Origin: Jeotgalicoccus meleagridis
GTDB lineage: Bacteria; Bacillota; Bacilli; Staphylococcales; Salinicoccaceae
Assembly: GCF_903994045.1 (NCBI RefSeq)
Contig: NZ_CAJEWD010000006.1
Location: forward strand, 124,001-188,000
Direction of reading: 5' to 3'
DNA: 64,000 bases
A program made the position numbers and the translations under genes. A model generated the notes under the pieces. It worked only from the letters and a program-made list of their open reading frames with translations, made no database searches and was not told where the DNA came from. The number at the start of each line of letters is the position of its first letter. Position 1 is the stretch's first letter. Of this stretch, positions 1 through 9,094 are shown piece by piece.

Positions 1-1044
1 AACATTGGTAGTGGTAAAGACTTAGGTCGAATTGGTTTTAAGAGCGTCCTTGTCTTTGTTGTAATGTTTGTACTTACAGCGGGCATTGGTCTGTTCATCT
101 CATACTTAGTCAGACCAGGTAAAGTCATTGATATTGAAGCCACTGGTTATGACGGAGAAGTAACATCTCCAAACGCTGAAGATTTTTTCATGAATATTAT
201 TCCTGATAACCTCTTTATGGCTCTAACTGAAGGCGATATTTTAGCAACCATTATTTTTACAGTTATTTTCTCTATTGCAATTGTCGCTGTTGGTAAGGAA
301 GCTGAGCCCGTTAAGTCATTTATTAATTCCTTATCGAAAATAATTTTTAAAGTTTTAAATTACATTATGGAACTTACACCAATTGGGATTATTTCACTTA
401 TGGCATACGCAGTTGCTGAATACGGAGCAGGCATCTTCTCTGCCCTAGGACTTTACATTGTTACTGCTTATGTTGCTTGTATTATTGCTTTTATCATTGT
501 TATGTTAATTCCAGTTTGGCTGTACACAGGATTAAAGCCAGTAGATTTCTTAAAAGGAATTTACAAAGTATGGTTGGTATCATTTGCCACAACAAGTTCT
601 GCTGTGACAATGCCGACGACAATTAAAGTGACAAACCAAGATTTTAAAGTCAGCGATGCGATTACCAACTTTGTAGTTCCACTTGGTACGACAATTAATA
701 TGGCTGGTGGCGCAATATCATTTAGTCTACTTGCTGTTTTTGTCTCAGACTTTTATGATATTTCACTTGGTTTCGGTCAAATTGTTTACTTAATTTTTAT
801 TGCCACCTTAATAAATATGGCAGCCCCTGGAATACCAGGTGGTGGCATTGTACTCGGCGCTTCATTCTTAACTTTACTCGGCTTACCTATTGAGTTGATG
901 GGACCCATAGCAGCGATCTACCGTATATTAGATATGGCTTACACAACTATGAACATTACTGGTGACTCAGCAGCCGCGATTCTTATCGATGAATCAGAAA
1001 AAAGAAGAAGACAGAAAAAAGGCTTATCACCACTTGAACAATAA
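1..1044 (+). CDS. Dicarboxylate/amino acid:cation symporter (DAACS family), 5' end missing
   Basis: The reading frame is open from base 1, so the true start lies outside the window and 347 C-terminal codons are present. The protein is a membrane carrier of the sodium/proton:glutamate-dicarboxylate symporter family. Visible family marks are the serine/threonine-rich re-entrant loop FATTSSAVTMPTT, the segment VPLGTTINMAGGAI, and the late motif NITGDSAAAILI that binds cation and substrate. Several long hydrophobic segments precede these. The substrate (C4-dicarboxylate, glutamate or aspartate) cannot be decided from sequence. It is followed by its own terminator and converges with the permease downstream. 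Family assignment is secure. Confidence 0.93.
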   Translation, partial: NIGSGKDLGRIGFKSVLVFVVMFVLTAGIGLFISYLVRPGKVIDIEATGYDGEVTSPNAEDFFMNIIPDNLFMALTEGDILATIIFTVIFSIAIVAVGKEAEPVKSFINSLSKIIFKVLNYIMELTPIGIISLMAYAVAEYGAGIFSALGLYIVTAYVACIIAFIIVMLIPVWLYTGLKPVDFLKGIYKVWLVSFATTSSAVTMPTTIKVTNQDFKVSDAITNFVVPLGTTINMAGGAISFSLLAVFVSDFYDISLGFGQIVYLIFIATLINMAAPGIPGGGIVLGASFLTLLGLPIELMGPIAAIYRILDMAYTTMNITGDSAAAILIDESEKRRRQKKGLSPLEQ

Positions 1045-1071
1045 AAAAAGCATCCAGACGGATGCTTTTTT
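1044..1071. terminator. Intrinsic terminator between convergent genes
   Basis: GCATCC and GGATGC form a short stem with an AGAC loop, flanked by A-run and T-run on both sides. It can therefore serve the symporter on plus and the NCS1 permease on minus. Confidence 0.85.
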
Positions 1072-1072
1072 C

Positions 1073-2476
1073 TTATTTTTTAACTAATATATCTCTTTGG
1101 TCAATATCATTTACTTCAGCATTTAAGTAATTTTTACCTTTAGTAATGTAAGCAATGATGATTGTTAGAACTGCTGCAAGTGCTGCTGCGAAGAAGGCTG
1201 CTGTACTTGCTAAAAAGTCACCCATATAACCAAGTGCTGCGATTGTTCCAAGTAAGCTTGAAATCAAGAGTGCACCAACGCCAACTGGATTCCATTTATA
1301 GAGGTATTCTTGACGTTCTTCATAGTAACCAGGACCGATCTTCATCAACAATTTTACAGCGATAAAGTCCGTCACTAAAATTGCTGCCCAAGCCATTAAA
1401 AATACGCCTTGGAAAGTTAATGCAGTATCTAAATGATCGACAATACCACCGAGCATTAGAACCATTGCAGTTACTCCAGCAACAACCACCCAGAAACGAC
1501 GTCCAGGTGTAAATTTAAATACGTTCTCAAAGAAGTTCGATAGTGATAATGAACTACTATAAATATTCGTAACGTTGATACGAACTTGAGTCAGCATAGT
1601 AAATAAAGCACCACCAATACCTAAGAGGTGTACAATATAAACCCCTGGATTTGGTTCATTTAATCTCACACCAAACCATATTCCAAGTCCACCCATTACA
1701 CCGTAACAAAAGATTTGTGGAATAAAGCCGATTGCTAGTGAACCGCCTTTGATATGGCCAGGTTTCAAGAAACGTGCATAGTCTGAAGCAATTAGAGCTG
1801 TTAAGCCAATAATCCCATGCTGCATTCCAATACATAATAAGAGAGCTGTGCCCCCAACTTGAACACCTTCAGGCATATAAGTCCAAAAAGCACCATCGTA
1901 TTTAGATGTTGTGAAGAATGATACAACTATGGCTGTAATTAAGAATATGAAAAATATAGGCAATGACCATTTTTGTAATTTATCAAGTTGTTTAATACCG
2001 AACCAATTAAGTGGTATAACAAGTGTGCCAAAAACGACAATTAAAAGCCAAATTGGGATAACTGGAAAGAATTCGTGTACTGCATAAACTAAAATCATTC
2101 CCTCTAGGGCACAGTACATAATAAAGTTAGAAGCATATATTAAAGATGTGAGTGAAGCGCCTATGTAACCAAAACCGCCTCCACGTGACATCAAATTGAC
2201 GTTCATACCAGAACGTGCAGATAGGTAAACAATTACTGTTCCCATGATACCCGCAACAATAATTGCATATACAGCTGATATCATAGCGTTAATAGCACCA
2301 AATTGTAGTGCCATTACACTACCAATTTGAAAGTAAAATATTGCTGTGGCTATACCAAATGTAATATTCGTTATACTAAGCCAGCCCATTTTTCTTTCGT
2401 CATATGGGACTTTAGATAAGGAATGGTCACTTTCTTGTGATTGAGTATTTCTCTCAGAAGAATTCACAGATTCCAA
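1073..2476 (-). CDS. NCS1-family nucleobase/cytosine-purine permease
   Basis: This is a polytopic membrane transporter of the nucleobase:cation symporter-1 family (cytosine, purines, allantoin, hydantoin or thiamine type). About twelve hydrophobic segments follow a polar N-terminus. Family-like stretches include WLSITNITFGIATAIFYFQIG, near the first helix, and the glycine-rich RGGGFGYIG. An ATG-initiated frame reaches 2491, but that ATG overlaps the best ribosome binding site (GGAGATGAT). A TTG at 2476 sits about 9 bases downstream of GGAG and is the more likely start. The gene stands alone between two terminators. Substrate is not predictable from sequence; a cytosine or purine substrate would fit the purine salvage genes elsewhere in the window. 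Confidence 0.85.
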   Translation of the reverse strand: MESVNSSERNTQSQESDHSLSKVPYDERKMGWLSITNITFGIATAIFYFQIGSVMALQFGAINAMISAVYAIIVAGIMGTVIVYLSARSGMNVNLMSRGGGFGYIGASLTSLIYASNFIMYCALEGMILVYAVHEFFPVIPIWLLIVVFGTLVIPLNWFGIKQLDKLQKWSLPIFFIFLITAIVVSFFTTSKYDGAFWTYMPEGVQVGGTALLLCIGMQHGIIGLTALIASDYARFLKPGHIKGGSLAIGFIPQIFCYGVMGGLGIWFGVRLNEPNPGVYIVHLLGIGGALFTMLTQVRINVTNIYSSSLSLSNFFENVFKFTPGRRFWVVVAGVTAMVLMLGGIVDHLDTALTFQGVFLMAWAAILVTDFIAVKLLMKIGPGYYEERQEYLYKWNPVGVGALLISSLLGTIAALGYMGDFLASTAAFFAAALAAVLTIIIAYITKGKNYLNAEVNDIDQRDILVKK

Positions 2477-2680
2477 ACTTATCATCTCCATTCTGTCGAA
2501 ATTTTGTCTGGTTGAATTTTGACAACTATTTTACTATACACTAAAATGTCAATTAATTCATCTTCTAAAGTGAAAAATGTAACCAGTTTATTGATTTCAC
2601 TATATTTTACTTAAAAAAGAATGAAATTTATATCTATAAAATAATGAAACTAATTTTTAAAAGTTTGTGAAATATAAATA

Positions 2681-2716
2681 AAAACCCGCGTTTACCCTAG
2701 TGATAAACGCGGTTTT
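2681..2716 (-). terminator. Intrinsic terminator upstream of the NCS1 permease
   Basis: CGCGTTTA and TAAACGCG form a GC-capped stem flanked by A and T runs, just past the stop codon of the DUF4015 gene. It ends the deacetylase/glycosidase operon. Confidence 0.85.
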
Positions 2717-2724
2717 CAAGGTTT

Positions 2725-4053
2725 TTAATAATTCACACCTTCAGAATAAGTGTTTCCAGAATCCCAGAGTAAGTATTCCTCTACTCCATTATCTTTTAAA
2801 GCTTGAATCTGTGCTTCAACTTCACTCGCTCCATAATCGAGGTAATTACCGGGCCCAAGATAACTTGCAGTAAAATCTTGTAACCAAGGTCTTGACTGAG
2901 GTGGATCTTCAAGTGCGCCTAATACTTCATTTTCCACTGCCATATAATCATTAATAACATTGTATGGTTCTAAATCTGGTGCATCATAGCCAAAAGCACC
3001 AGCACCCCAATGTGAAGGATAAATCATAGAAGATATCACATCCACATTAGAAGATATTTGAGAGAAGTTTTGTCCAATACCTGGTGCCTCTCTTTGAGTT
3101 GCTGCATAGCCAAATACATCAACTGACACTTCGACCCCATATGGCTCTAATTTTTGTTTTGCATATGATACAAAATCTGTCACTGCATTAACTCTATTTT
3201 GTACTTCATCAGCACCTTCTGCATCATACTCACCAAGATCATACTCTAATTCTCCTGACATAGTTTCAAATGCTTCTGGGAATCTAACATAGTCAAACTG
3301 AATTTCCTTAAAGCCAAGCTTAGCCGCTTCTATAGCAATGTCGATATTATAATCCCAAACTTCTTTTAAGAATGGGTTTACAAAGCTCTCACCATTGCCA
3401 TTTTGCCAAACAGTACCATCACTATTTAAAAATGATAAATCTGGTCGATCATTTGCTAGTCTCGTATCTTTAAACACTACAATTCTACCGATTGGATATA
3501 TTTCATTTTCTTCCATTTGATTTAAGAGATTCTCACCATCGATATAGTCTTGCATGTGGCTTTTCGCTGTGTCATTTTCACTATCAAGTGGCATCATGAT
3601 ATCACCAACATCTTCTTTTACATCAATAACCATAGAATTTAAAGCTGTATTATTTACAAGATCAATAAGTGATTGCATACGGTCACCACCTGCTGAAAAC
3701 GCGGTAACATAAATACCTTTCACCCCATCATCAGGATAAGGAATGTCTACACCAGATTGATATTCAAACACTGAATTATTTTCTGCATTATAGAGATTAC
3801 CTTCTCTTAGTTTAAGTTCAGGTCGATTAATAGTTGCGACATTTTCTTTAGCTTTCTCTTCTTGTTTTTCAGTATTTTTTTCTTGTTCTTCAGTTTCTTC
3901 TTTTTCTTCTGTTTTTTGTTCTTGTGCTTGTTCTTCACTTACTTCCGCCACTTCATCATCACTACCAAACTCTGCCTTAACAGCAAAACCAAGTAAGATG
4001 AAGAGAACGACGAGGATGCTACCGACTAAAATTAGAAAATTTTTAGTTGTCAT
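2725..4053 (-). CDS. Membrane-anchored putative glycoside hydrolase (DUF4015 type)
   Basis: The 442-residue protein has an N-terminal membrane segment (residues about 5-26), then an acidic E/K/Q-rich linker to about residue 70. A TIM-barrel-like domain follows, with GVKGIYVTAFSAGG, SMVIDVKEDVGDI, GRIVVFKDTRLA and GFKEIQFDYVRFPE. These are hallmarks of the DUF4015 putative glycosidase family. The acidic residues in VIDVKED and QFDYVRFPE are candidates for the active site. Its ATG overlaps the last 4 bases of the upstream deacetylase gene (ATGA), so the two are translationally coupled. It probably acts outside the membrane on a cell-surface or exopolysaccharide glycan; the real substrate is unknown. 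Confidence 0.82.
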   Translation of the reverse strand: MTTKNFLILVGSILVVLFILLGFAVKAEFGSDDEVAEVSEEQAQEQKTEEKEETEEQEKNTEKQEEKAKENVATINRPELKLREGNLYNAENNSVFEYQSGVDIPYPDDGVKGIYVTAFSAGGDRMQSLIDLVNNTALNSMVIDVKEDVGDIMMPLDSENDTAKSHMQDYIDGENLLNQMEENEIYPIGRIVVFKDTRLANDRPDLSFLNSDGTVWQNGNGESFVNPFLKEVWDYNIDIAIEAAKLGFKEIQFDYVRFPEAFETMSGELEYDLGEYDAEGADEVQNRVNAVTDFVSYAKQKLEPYGVEVSVDVFGYAATQREAPGIGQNFSQISSNVDVISSMIYPSHWGAGAFGYDAPDLEPYNVINDYMAVENEVLGALEDPPQSRPWLQDFTASYLGPGNYLDYGASEVEAQIQALKDNGVEEYLLWDSGNTYSEGVNY

Positions 4054-5336
4054 TGACTCACCCCAGCATTCTCTTCGATTGTTGCAGGATCAACTAAACC
4101 GTATCCTTGATCCTTAAGACCAGTAACAATGTCACTCAAAGCCTCACTTGACCACATGCGATCGTGCATTAATAAGTTCGCTCCATTTTGAAGCATCTCT
4201 GTTTCTGTCATAATTTGACTGAGTGAAGCTGCATCTTGATACTCTTCTTCCCAGTCATAACCATATGTCCAGTTCATCACTGTCATACCAAGTTCTTCAG
4301 CGACAGCAAATGAAGTCTCGTTATTAACTCCAAATGGCGCACGGAAAAATTTTGGTTTTTCTCCTATCACTTCTTCAATCAAACTAGAAGTATCAACAAT
4401 TTCTAATTTCACGTCCTCTGGAGTCAGTTCATCAAGATTAAAATGATTATAAGTATGATTACCGATTGCAAAACCTAAGTCGTGAATCTCTTTTAAGGCA
4501 GCTTTACCTTCTTCTGACTCTAAAAACATACCATTAACAAAAAATATTGCAGGAGCATCCAAATCTTTTAAAGTATGTGCCATCTCTAGAGCGTACCCAT
4601 CTGGTGCGTCATCAATCGTTAAAAGCACCACTTTTTCTTCGGTCTCTTGATCTAGTGGAATAATGGCTGATGTTTCTGGATCAACTTGATAAAGACTATC
4701 TTCTTTAGAAGCCGCCTCAGCCTTATCATTTTCTGTCTCTTTGTTGGCACTCATACTTCCCAGTTGTTTATTAAGATCTTGATAGTTACTTTGCACTTTA
4801 CTATAAGCATCATTTATCTTTGTCATGCCCTCAGTCATGAGAGTGTAATCGGCATCTTCTTCACCGAGAGACTTAAAGTAAGACCGTTCATTTTCTAAAA
4901 GATTATTGTAATTGTCTTCTAATCCTTTAGTCTGCTCTGATAAAGTGCTAAGTGAATCTGTGAGCCCTTTTACATCACTTTCACTTATACTTTCTGCTTC
5001 ATTGATATCTATATTCGATATGTTCTCTTTGTGCTTATCAATACGTTCTCTCACATCACTAAGCTGATCAACTTCTTCCTGACGTTTATCTAACAGCTTG
5101 TAAAGTTCTGAACCTTCCTCTTTAAAAGCCACTAAATCCTCATCTGTCAGAGCATCACTTACTAACTTAGAGGACTCTTCTTCATAGGTATTGAGCTGAT
5201 TTATAATTTCCGATAAGTCTACTAAAGTACTGTCATTAAAATCAGTCACTTCTGATGTGAACTTATCTTCTGGGCTACTGCAGGCAGTCAGTATAACAAC
5301 TATAAACATTGTCAACACCAGTATGTATTTCCTCAT
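4050..5336 (-). CDS. Lipoprotein polysaccharide deacetylase (NodB/CE4 domain)
   Basis: This 428-residue secreted lipoprotein has a lipobox (VILTACSS; lipidated Cys about residue 19), a long helical coiled-coil-like region (about 25-205), and a C-terminal NodB deacetylase domain. The domain keeps the expected motifs: TIDDAP (catalytic base and metal aspartates), HTYNH (metal histidines), FRAPFG and LMHD. It is therefore predicted to be active, removing N-acetyl groups from a surface polysaccharide or peptidoglycan. It has a strong GAGGTGG site before the ATG. It overlaps by 4 bases with the glycosidase-like gene, an arrangement recalling the two activities of PgaB. Substrate is not determined. 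Confidence 0.88.
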   Translation of the reverse strand: MRKYILVLTMFIVVILTACSSPEDKFTSEVTDFNDSTLVDLSEIINQLNTYEEESSKLVSDALTDEDLVAFKEEGSELYKLLDKRQEEVDQLSDVRERIDKHKENISNIDINEAESISESDVKGLTDSLSTLSEQTKGLEDNYNNLLENERSYFKSLGEEDADYTLMTEGMTKINDAYSKVQSNYQDLNKQLGSMSANKETENDKAEAASKEDSLYQVDPETSAIIPLDQETEEKVVLLTIDDAPDGYALEMAHTLKDLDAPAIFFVNGMFLESEEGKAALKEIHDLGFAIGNHTYNHFNLDELTPEDVKLEIVDTSSLIEEVIGEKPKFFRAPFGVNNETSFAVAEELGMTVMNWTYGYDWEEEYQDAASLSQIMTETEMLQNGANLLMHDRMWSSEALSDIVTGLKDQGYGLVDPATIEENAGVSQ

Positions 5337-5353
5337 ATTTCCACCTCAATTAT

Positions 5354-5382
5354 AAAAAAAGTAATCTCTATGTAGAGATTAC
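5354..5382 (-). terminator. Intrinsic terminator of the nitroreductase operon
   Basis: GTAATCTCTA and TAGAGATTAC form a perfect 10-bp stem followed on the minus strand by seven T. It lies between the small membrane protein gene and the deacetylase gene. Confidence 0.88.
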
Positions 5383-5422
5383 CCTTTTTATACTTTTATA
5401 CGCATATTAAATTTGAGAAAAT

Positions 5423-5587
5423 TCACTCAGTATCGTCATCTATACTCACTGTACAGTATATTCCTGCAATAAAAAGTAGGAAAATTATCAAATAGACTAG
5501 TAAATTATAATCTTTTGGAATGATTGGTCCTAAACTAAAAAATAAGATCGTGCCTAATAAAAAAAATAAAATCGATAATTTCTTCAT
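5423..5587 (-). CDS. Small membrane protein, 54 residues
   Basis: This is a short ORF whose ATG begins immediately after the TAG stop of the nitroreductase gene, with no gap. The product is almost wholly hydrophobic: MKKLSILFFLLGTILFF, then a P-x-x-P-K-D-Y turn, then a second hydrophobic helix, ending in the acidic tail SIDDDTE. Two transmembrane helices are likely. A GAGG lies about 11 bases before the ATG inside the upstream gene, and a good terminator follows. Function is not recognisable. The tight coupling, start signal and composition support a real gene, but without homologues this remains a prediction. Confidence 0.6.
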   Translation of the reverse strand: MKKLSILFFLLGTILFFSLGPIIPKDYNLLVYLIIFLLFIAGIYCTVSIDDDTE

Positions 5588-6175
5588 CTAGGCTTCATCC
5601 TCAGTAAACCAGACTGTTTTATCTTCAAAACCAGTCCTTCTAGAAGGTATTTCCTTTTTCATATCAGACTCACCAATGAAGACCACTCCAAGGACTTCTT
5701 CATTGTCACCAAGTTTAAATAATTTTTTAACAGGTGTTGAATTATAGACTGCCCCACTCTTCCAAATTGCACCGAGGCCTTTACTATGTGCACTTAAAAG
5801 AATATTTTGAACTGCAGCTGACACCGCCGACACATCCTCTGTGTAGATACCTTTACCATTCGGATCATGACTAAGCGCAACAACAATTACAGTTGGAGCA
5901 ATCAGGGGTTTTTGCTTCATTTTTTCCATGCGTTTTTGAGCTTTGTCACTATTTGGATCTTCTTCAATTTCCTTAATCCAATCTCCCATTGCTCGAGAGA
6001 GCGGAAGCCTTCCATCACCTTGTAAAACAAAGAATCTCCAAGGTTCCGTCAAACGGTGATTGGGTGCCATAGTTGCCGCTTCTAGTAATTCTTCCACCAC
6101 TTCTTTTTTCACCGGTTCTATATCTTTAAAAATCTTCACGCTTCTCCTTGTTAATATCGCATCAGTTACTTCCAT
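5588..6175 (-). CDS. Nitroreductase-family FMN oxidoreductase (YdjA-like)
   Basis: The 195-residue protein has the nitroreductase fold. RRSVKIF near the N-terminus contacts FMN phosphate, APNHRLTEPWRFFVL is the dimer and FMN-binding region, and GLGAIWKSG lies before the C-terminal strand GVVFIGESDMKK. The APNHRLTEPWRF segment is typical of the E. coli YdjA-like small nitroreductases. It reduces nitro or quinone compounds with NAD(P)H; the physiological substrate is unknown. A GGAGG precedes the ATG. It follows an alpha/beta hydrolase gene by 16 bases and probably shares its transcript, ending with the 54-residue membrane protein. Confidence 0.88.
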   Translation of the reverse strand: MEVTDAILTRRSVKIFKDIEPVKKEVVEELLEAATMAPNHRLTEPWRFFVLQGDGRLPLSRAMGDWIKEIEEDPNSDKAQKRMEKMKQKPLIAPTVIVVALSHDPNGKGIYTEDVSAVSAAVQNILLSAHSKGLGAIWKSGAVYNSTPVKKLFKLGDNEEVLGVVFIGESDMKKEIPSRRTGFEDKTVWFTEDEA

Positions 6176-6191
6176 GTCAACTTTCCTCCAC

Positions 6192-7010
6192 TTATCGATG
6201 TGCTTCTATCCAAGAAATCACTTTATCAAATATTTCATCTTTCTTAGAGAACTCATTTAAAATTTCATGCATTAAATCTGGATATATAATTAATTCTTTA
6301 TCATTTGAAGATATTTCTTCATAAAATTGCTCAGAGTCTTTAACCGACACTAAGCCGTCTTCTTCTCCATGTAAAATGAGGACAGGGTCTCTAAAGTCTT
6401 TCGCTTCTAATTTTAAATAATCCACACCATTTTCAATTGTTCTAATCAAGCCAATTGAAATACGTTTTTTATTTAAAGCATCTTCAACATAGTGTTTACG
6501 TACAATTTCTGTCGAGCAAACACCATCTCCTAACTCATTTTTCACATAGTCACTAATATCAAGGCCAAGTGGCACTTCGCTAAAGAGTTCATGATTATAA
6601 CGTGTTAAACCACCTGAAGTGATATAGCCATCAATTTTACCTGGGTATTTTGTGCCGTAGAGTGCGACTATATGCCCACCCATACTATGGCCGAGTAAGA
6701 ACAATTTTTGTCCTTGAAAATGATTTCTAACATATAAAATAATTGCTCCTAAATCATCTGTCATTTCATCATGATTTAGATAAAAGGTCTCCTCACCTGA
6801 TGAGTGTCCGTGACCACGTTGATCATAACGAATGACGTTAAAACCTGAACGAATTAATGTACCTGCAAAGTCATCATAACGTCCTAAGTGTTCTGCTAAA
6901 CCATGAACAATAACAATCGTTCCTTTAGCAAGTTCCGGTTCTTCTTGTGTTTGAACCTTGGTGTATAAGAGGGTACCATCTTTGGATTCGATATATTTTA
7001 CATATGACAT
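6192..7010 (-). CDS. Alpha/beta hydrolase, monoacylglycerol lipase-like
   Basis: This is a serine hydrolase of the lysophospholipase/monoacylglycerol lipase group (Hydrolase_4). The nucleophile elbow is GHSMGG; VIVHGLAEHLGRY supplies the oxyanion region, HGEEDGLVS carries the acid, and the histidine is in DLMHEIL. No signal peptide is seen, so it acts in the cytosol or at the inner membrane face on glycerides or other esters. The frame extends to an ATG at 7025, but GGGAG lies between that ATG and the ATG at 7010 with suitable spacing, so 7010 is chosen. It is the first gene of a short operon with the nitroreductase. Confidence 0.85.
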   Translation of the reverse strand: MSYVKYIESKDGTLLYTKVQTQEEPELAKGTIVIVHGLAEHLGRYDDFAGTLIRSGFNVIRYDQRGHGHSSGEETFYLNHDEMTDDLGAIILYVRNHFQGQKLFLLGHSMGGHIVALYGTKYPGKIDGYITSGGLTRYNHELFSEVPLGLDISDYVKNELGDGVCSTEIVRKHYVEDALNKKRISIGLIRTIENGVDYLKLEAKDFRDPVLILHGEEDGLVSVKDSEQFYEEISSNDKELIIYPDLMHEILNEFSKKDEIFDKVISWIEAHR

Positions 7011-7122
7011 ATCCTTCACTCCCATCTCTATATTACATGAAATTATAACCTTATTCCGTCAAAATTGCATATCGAAAACGCTTAAGCTATCATAAAGTAA
7101 AATACTTAAGAAGGTCGTTGTT

Positions 7123-7389
7123 ATGTCTACTCAAACTAAATACATAATATCTGTAGTCAGTGGCTTGCTGCTCTATTTAATTATGTTCATTGCCCTTATT
7201 TACTTTAATTTCATTTATTATACGACTGGATTCTTTGCTTTTATCATTTTTGTTTTTATCGCTTCTATTATTTTTAGATCACTTGCTTACAAAAATGCTA
7301 AAGAAAATGAGCGTCCAGATTTATTTTACATGACATTCATTGGAAGCTTTGTCGTACCTACTCTGATTCATGTGATATTTTTCTTATAA
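7123..7389 (+). CDS. Small membrane protein, 88 residues, unknown function
   Basis: The product is very hydrophobic with about three transmembrane helices: residues about 8-30 and 35-53, then a charged loop YKNAKENERPDLF, then about 70-88. A plausible AAGAAGG site precedes the ATG and a strong terminator follows. The gene is monocistronic and convergent with the phn transporter genes. I do not recognise a family. Confidence 0.6.
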   Translation: MSTQTKYIISVVSGLLLYLIMFIALIYFNFIYYTTGFFAFIIFVFIASIIFRSLAYKNAKENERPDLFYMTFIGSFVVPTLIHVIFFL

Positions 7390-7400
7390 GATTTAAACAT

Positions 7401-7446
7401 AAAAAAAGATGTGCTTAATCCTCACGGAGTTAAGCGCATCTTTTTT
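7401..7446. terminator. Bidirectional terminator
   Basis: GATGTGCTTAA pairs with TTAAGCGCATC (one G-U) and is flanked by A7 and T6. It serves the 88-residue gene on plus and the end of the phn operon on minus. Confidence 0.9.
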
Positions 7447-7452
7447 ATAATA

Positions 7453-8274
7453 TTATGCTGATACTTTCAAGCGGTTTGCAAGGAGTTCTAAAATAATTGC
7501 AACAACTAGAATAATCAAGGTAATGGCTCCCACTTCCTGCATATCGTAGTAGAATCCTGAAGCCATGAATAATTCATAACCTATACCACCTGCTCCAGCT
7601 GCTGCTCCCATAGCAACAGCAACACCAAAGTTAATTTCAAATCGGAGGAAAGTCCAAGATATCAAATAACTTTTAGTTTGTGGCACTATGACTTGGAATA
7701 AGATATGTCCATAACTCGCACCTGAAGCTCTCAGTGCTTCAATCTTACCTTCGTCTACTTCTTCAAAAGCTTCACTATACGCTTTTACTAAATAAGCAAT
7801 TGAGTGGAACATCATTCCTATTACTGCTGCGACTGCACCTAAACCTGCAGCAATAGCAAAAATCAGAACCCATAGTACAGTCGGAACGGCACGAACGATT
7901 GTTATAAAGCCTTTTATCGTATTACTTAACCAAGGTTTAGATAAGTTCACTGCTGTTCCAAATGCTAAGAATAAAGAAACAACTGCACCTAAAATTGTCG
8001 CTAAGAAACCTAAGGATAAAGTGACACCAACTTGCCATAGAGCATTGGTCCATGTCGTATTATTCAAGCTTGGTGATAAGAACATCTGACCCAAGTTATC
8101 TATGGTCATCGGAATGGCACGTGTTAAATCCAAACCTGTGTAATCCATTAAGAAAAAGCCGACAATTGTAAAAATAAATGAGCCTATGAGTAACCATCTT
8201 AAGACCGTTTGTCCTCTATTGGGCTTAGAAACTTTAATGGTTCCATTTGACTTGTATTCGACTGTTGAACTCAT
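7453..8274 (-). CDS. phnE: Phosphonate ABC transporter permease PhnE (second copy)
   Basis: The 273-residue inner-membrane permease has a binding-protein-dependent transport domain. The cytoplasmic EAA-type loop is EALRASGASYGHILFQVIVP, followed by the late helices. It is the last gene of the C-P lyase locus and shares one base (TAATG-type junction) with the other phnE copy. The two PhnE proteins presumably form the heterodimeric pore for the PhnD-delivered phosphonate, energised by PhnC. Two adjacent phnE genes are common in Bacillota. Confidence 0.93.
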   Translation of the reverse strand: MSSTVEYKSNGTIKVSKPNRGQTVLRWLLIGSFIFTIVGFFLMDYTGLDLTRAIPMTIDNLGQMFLSPSLNNTTWTNALWQVGVTLSLGFLATILGAVVSLFLAFGTAVNLSKPWLSNTIKGFITIVRAVPTVLWVLIFAIAAGLGAVAAVIGMMFHSIAYLVKAYSEAFEEVDEGKIEALRASGASYGHILFQVIVPQTKSYLISWTFLRFEINFGVAVAMGAAAGAGGIGYELFMASGFYYDMQEVGAITLIILVVAIILELLANRLKVSA

Positions 8275-9086
8275 TATAAAATCTCCCTTCTAATTAGATT
8301 AGAAAATGCCTCAATAATTAGGACTGCCACAACAATTGCTAAGGTAATTAAAGTGACCATCTCGTAGTTTAACTGTTTGTAGTAGAGGTCAAATAGATAA
8401 CCGATACCAGTTCCTGTAAGTAAACCAACTAAGGTTGCACTACGAATATTTGTCTCAATCATAAAGAGAATCCAAGAAAACATCTGTGGCATAGAACCAG
8501 GCAACACCGCCTTAAAGATTGTGTGCCAGTAAGTTGCTCCAGTTGCATTAAGTGCTTCGACTGAATCACGACTACCTTCGTCAATGGTTTCTATAAAAGC
8601 TCTCACCAAGAAACCAAATGAACCAAAGAACAGTGCTAAAAATCCTGTCATAGAGTTTGTACCAAAACTAATGACTAATATTAAAGCCCAGGCAACAACA
8701 GGAATGTTACGTGACATTGAAGCAATAATTTTAGCTAGATACATAAAAGGCTTATTTATATAAGTTAGGCTAGAACCTAACAAGGCAAACAGAATTGCAA
8801 ACACTGAAGCAGTCGTTGTTGCGACAATTGAAATTAAGATAGTTTCCCATAGAAGTCTTAAAACATTGCTAAGATTAGCGAGTGTTGATTGAGAAAAAAT
8901 CATGTTGCTCGCCATCCAAGATATTGCCGCAGGTATTGAAGTTAAACCATCGATGTGATTATAGTCTGTAATGTAGCTCGCAAGCATGGTAAGCGCAACA
9001 ATGATGACCACTGTTAAGAGCAACATCAAGTTTTTCTTTTGAATTATATTGATGTCACTTGCTTTTAAAGTACTTGTTTTACTCAT
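8274..9086 (-). CDS. phnE: Phosphonate ABC transporter permease PhnE (first copy)
   Basis: This is a 270-residue permease with about six membrane helices and the coupling loop EALNATGATYWHTIFKAVLP, homologous to the adjacent downstream phnE. It starts 8 bases after phnC, and its stop overlaps the next phnE start. With PhnD and PhnC it makes a complete importer for phosphonates or phosphite. The assignment rests on family sequence plus unambiguous operon context. Confidence 0.93.
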   Translation of the reverse strand: MSKTSTLKASDINIIQKKNLMLLLTVVIIVALTMLASYITDYNHIDGLTSIPAAISWMASNMIFSQSTLANLSNVLRLLWETILISIVATTTASVFAILFALLGSSLTYINKPFMYLAKIIASMSRNIPVVAWALILVISFGTNSMTGFLALFFGSFGFLVRAFIETIDEGSRDSVEALNATGATYWHTIFKAVLPGSMPQMFSWILFMIETNIRSATLVGLLTGTGIGYLFDLYYKQLNYEMVTLITLAIVVAVLIIEAFSNLIRREIL

Positions 9087-9094
9087 ATTTACAC

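Noticed and set aside
7074-7087. Catabolite-response element upstream of the 88-residue gene
   Set aside because: CGAAAACGCTTAAG has about three mismatches to the cre consensus, too weak to report.
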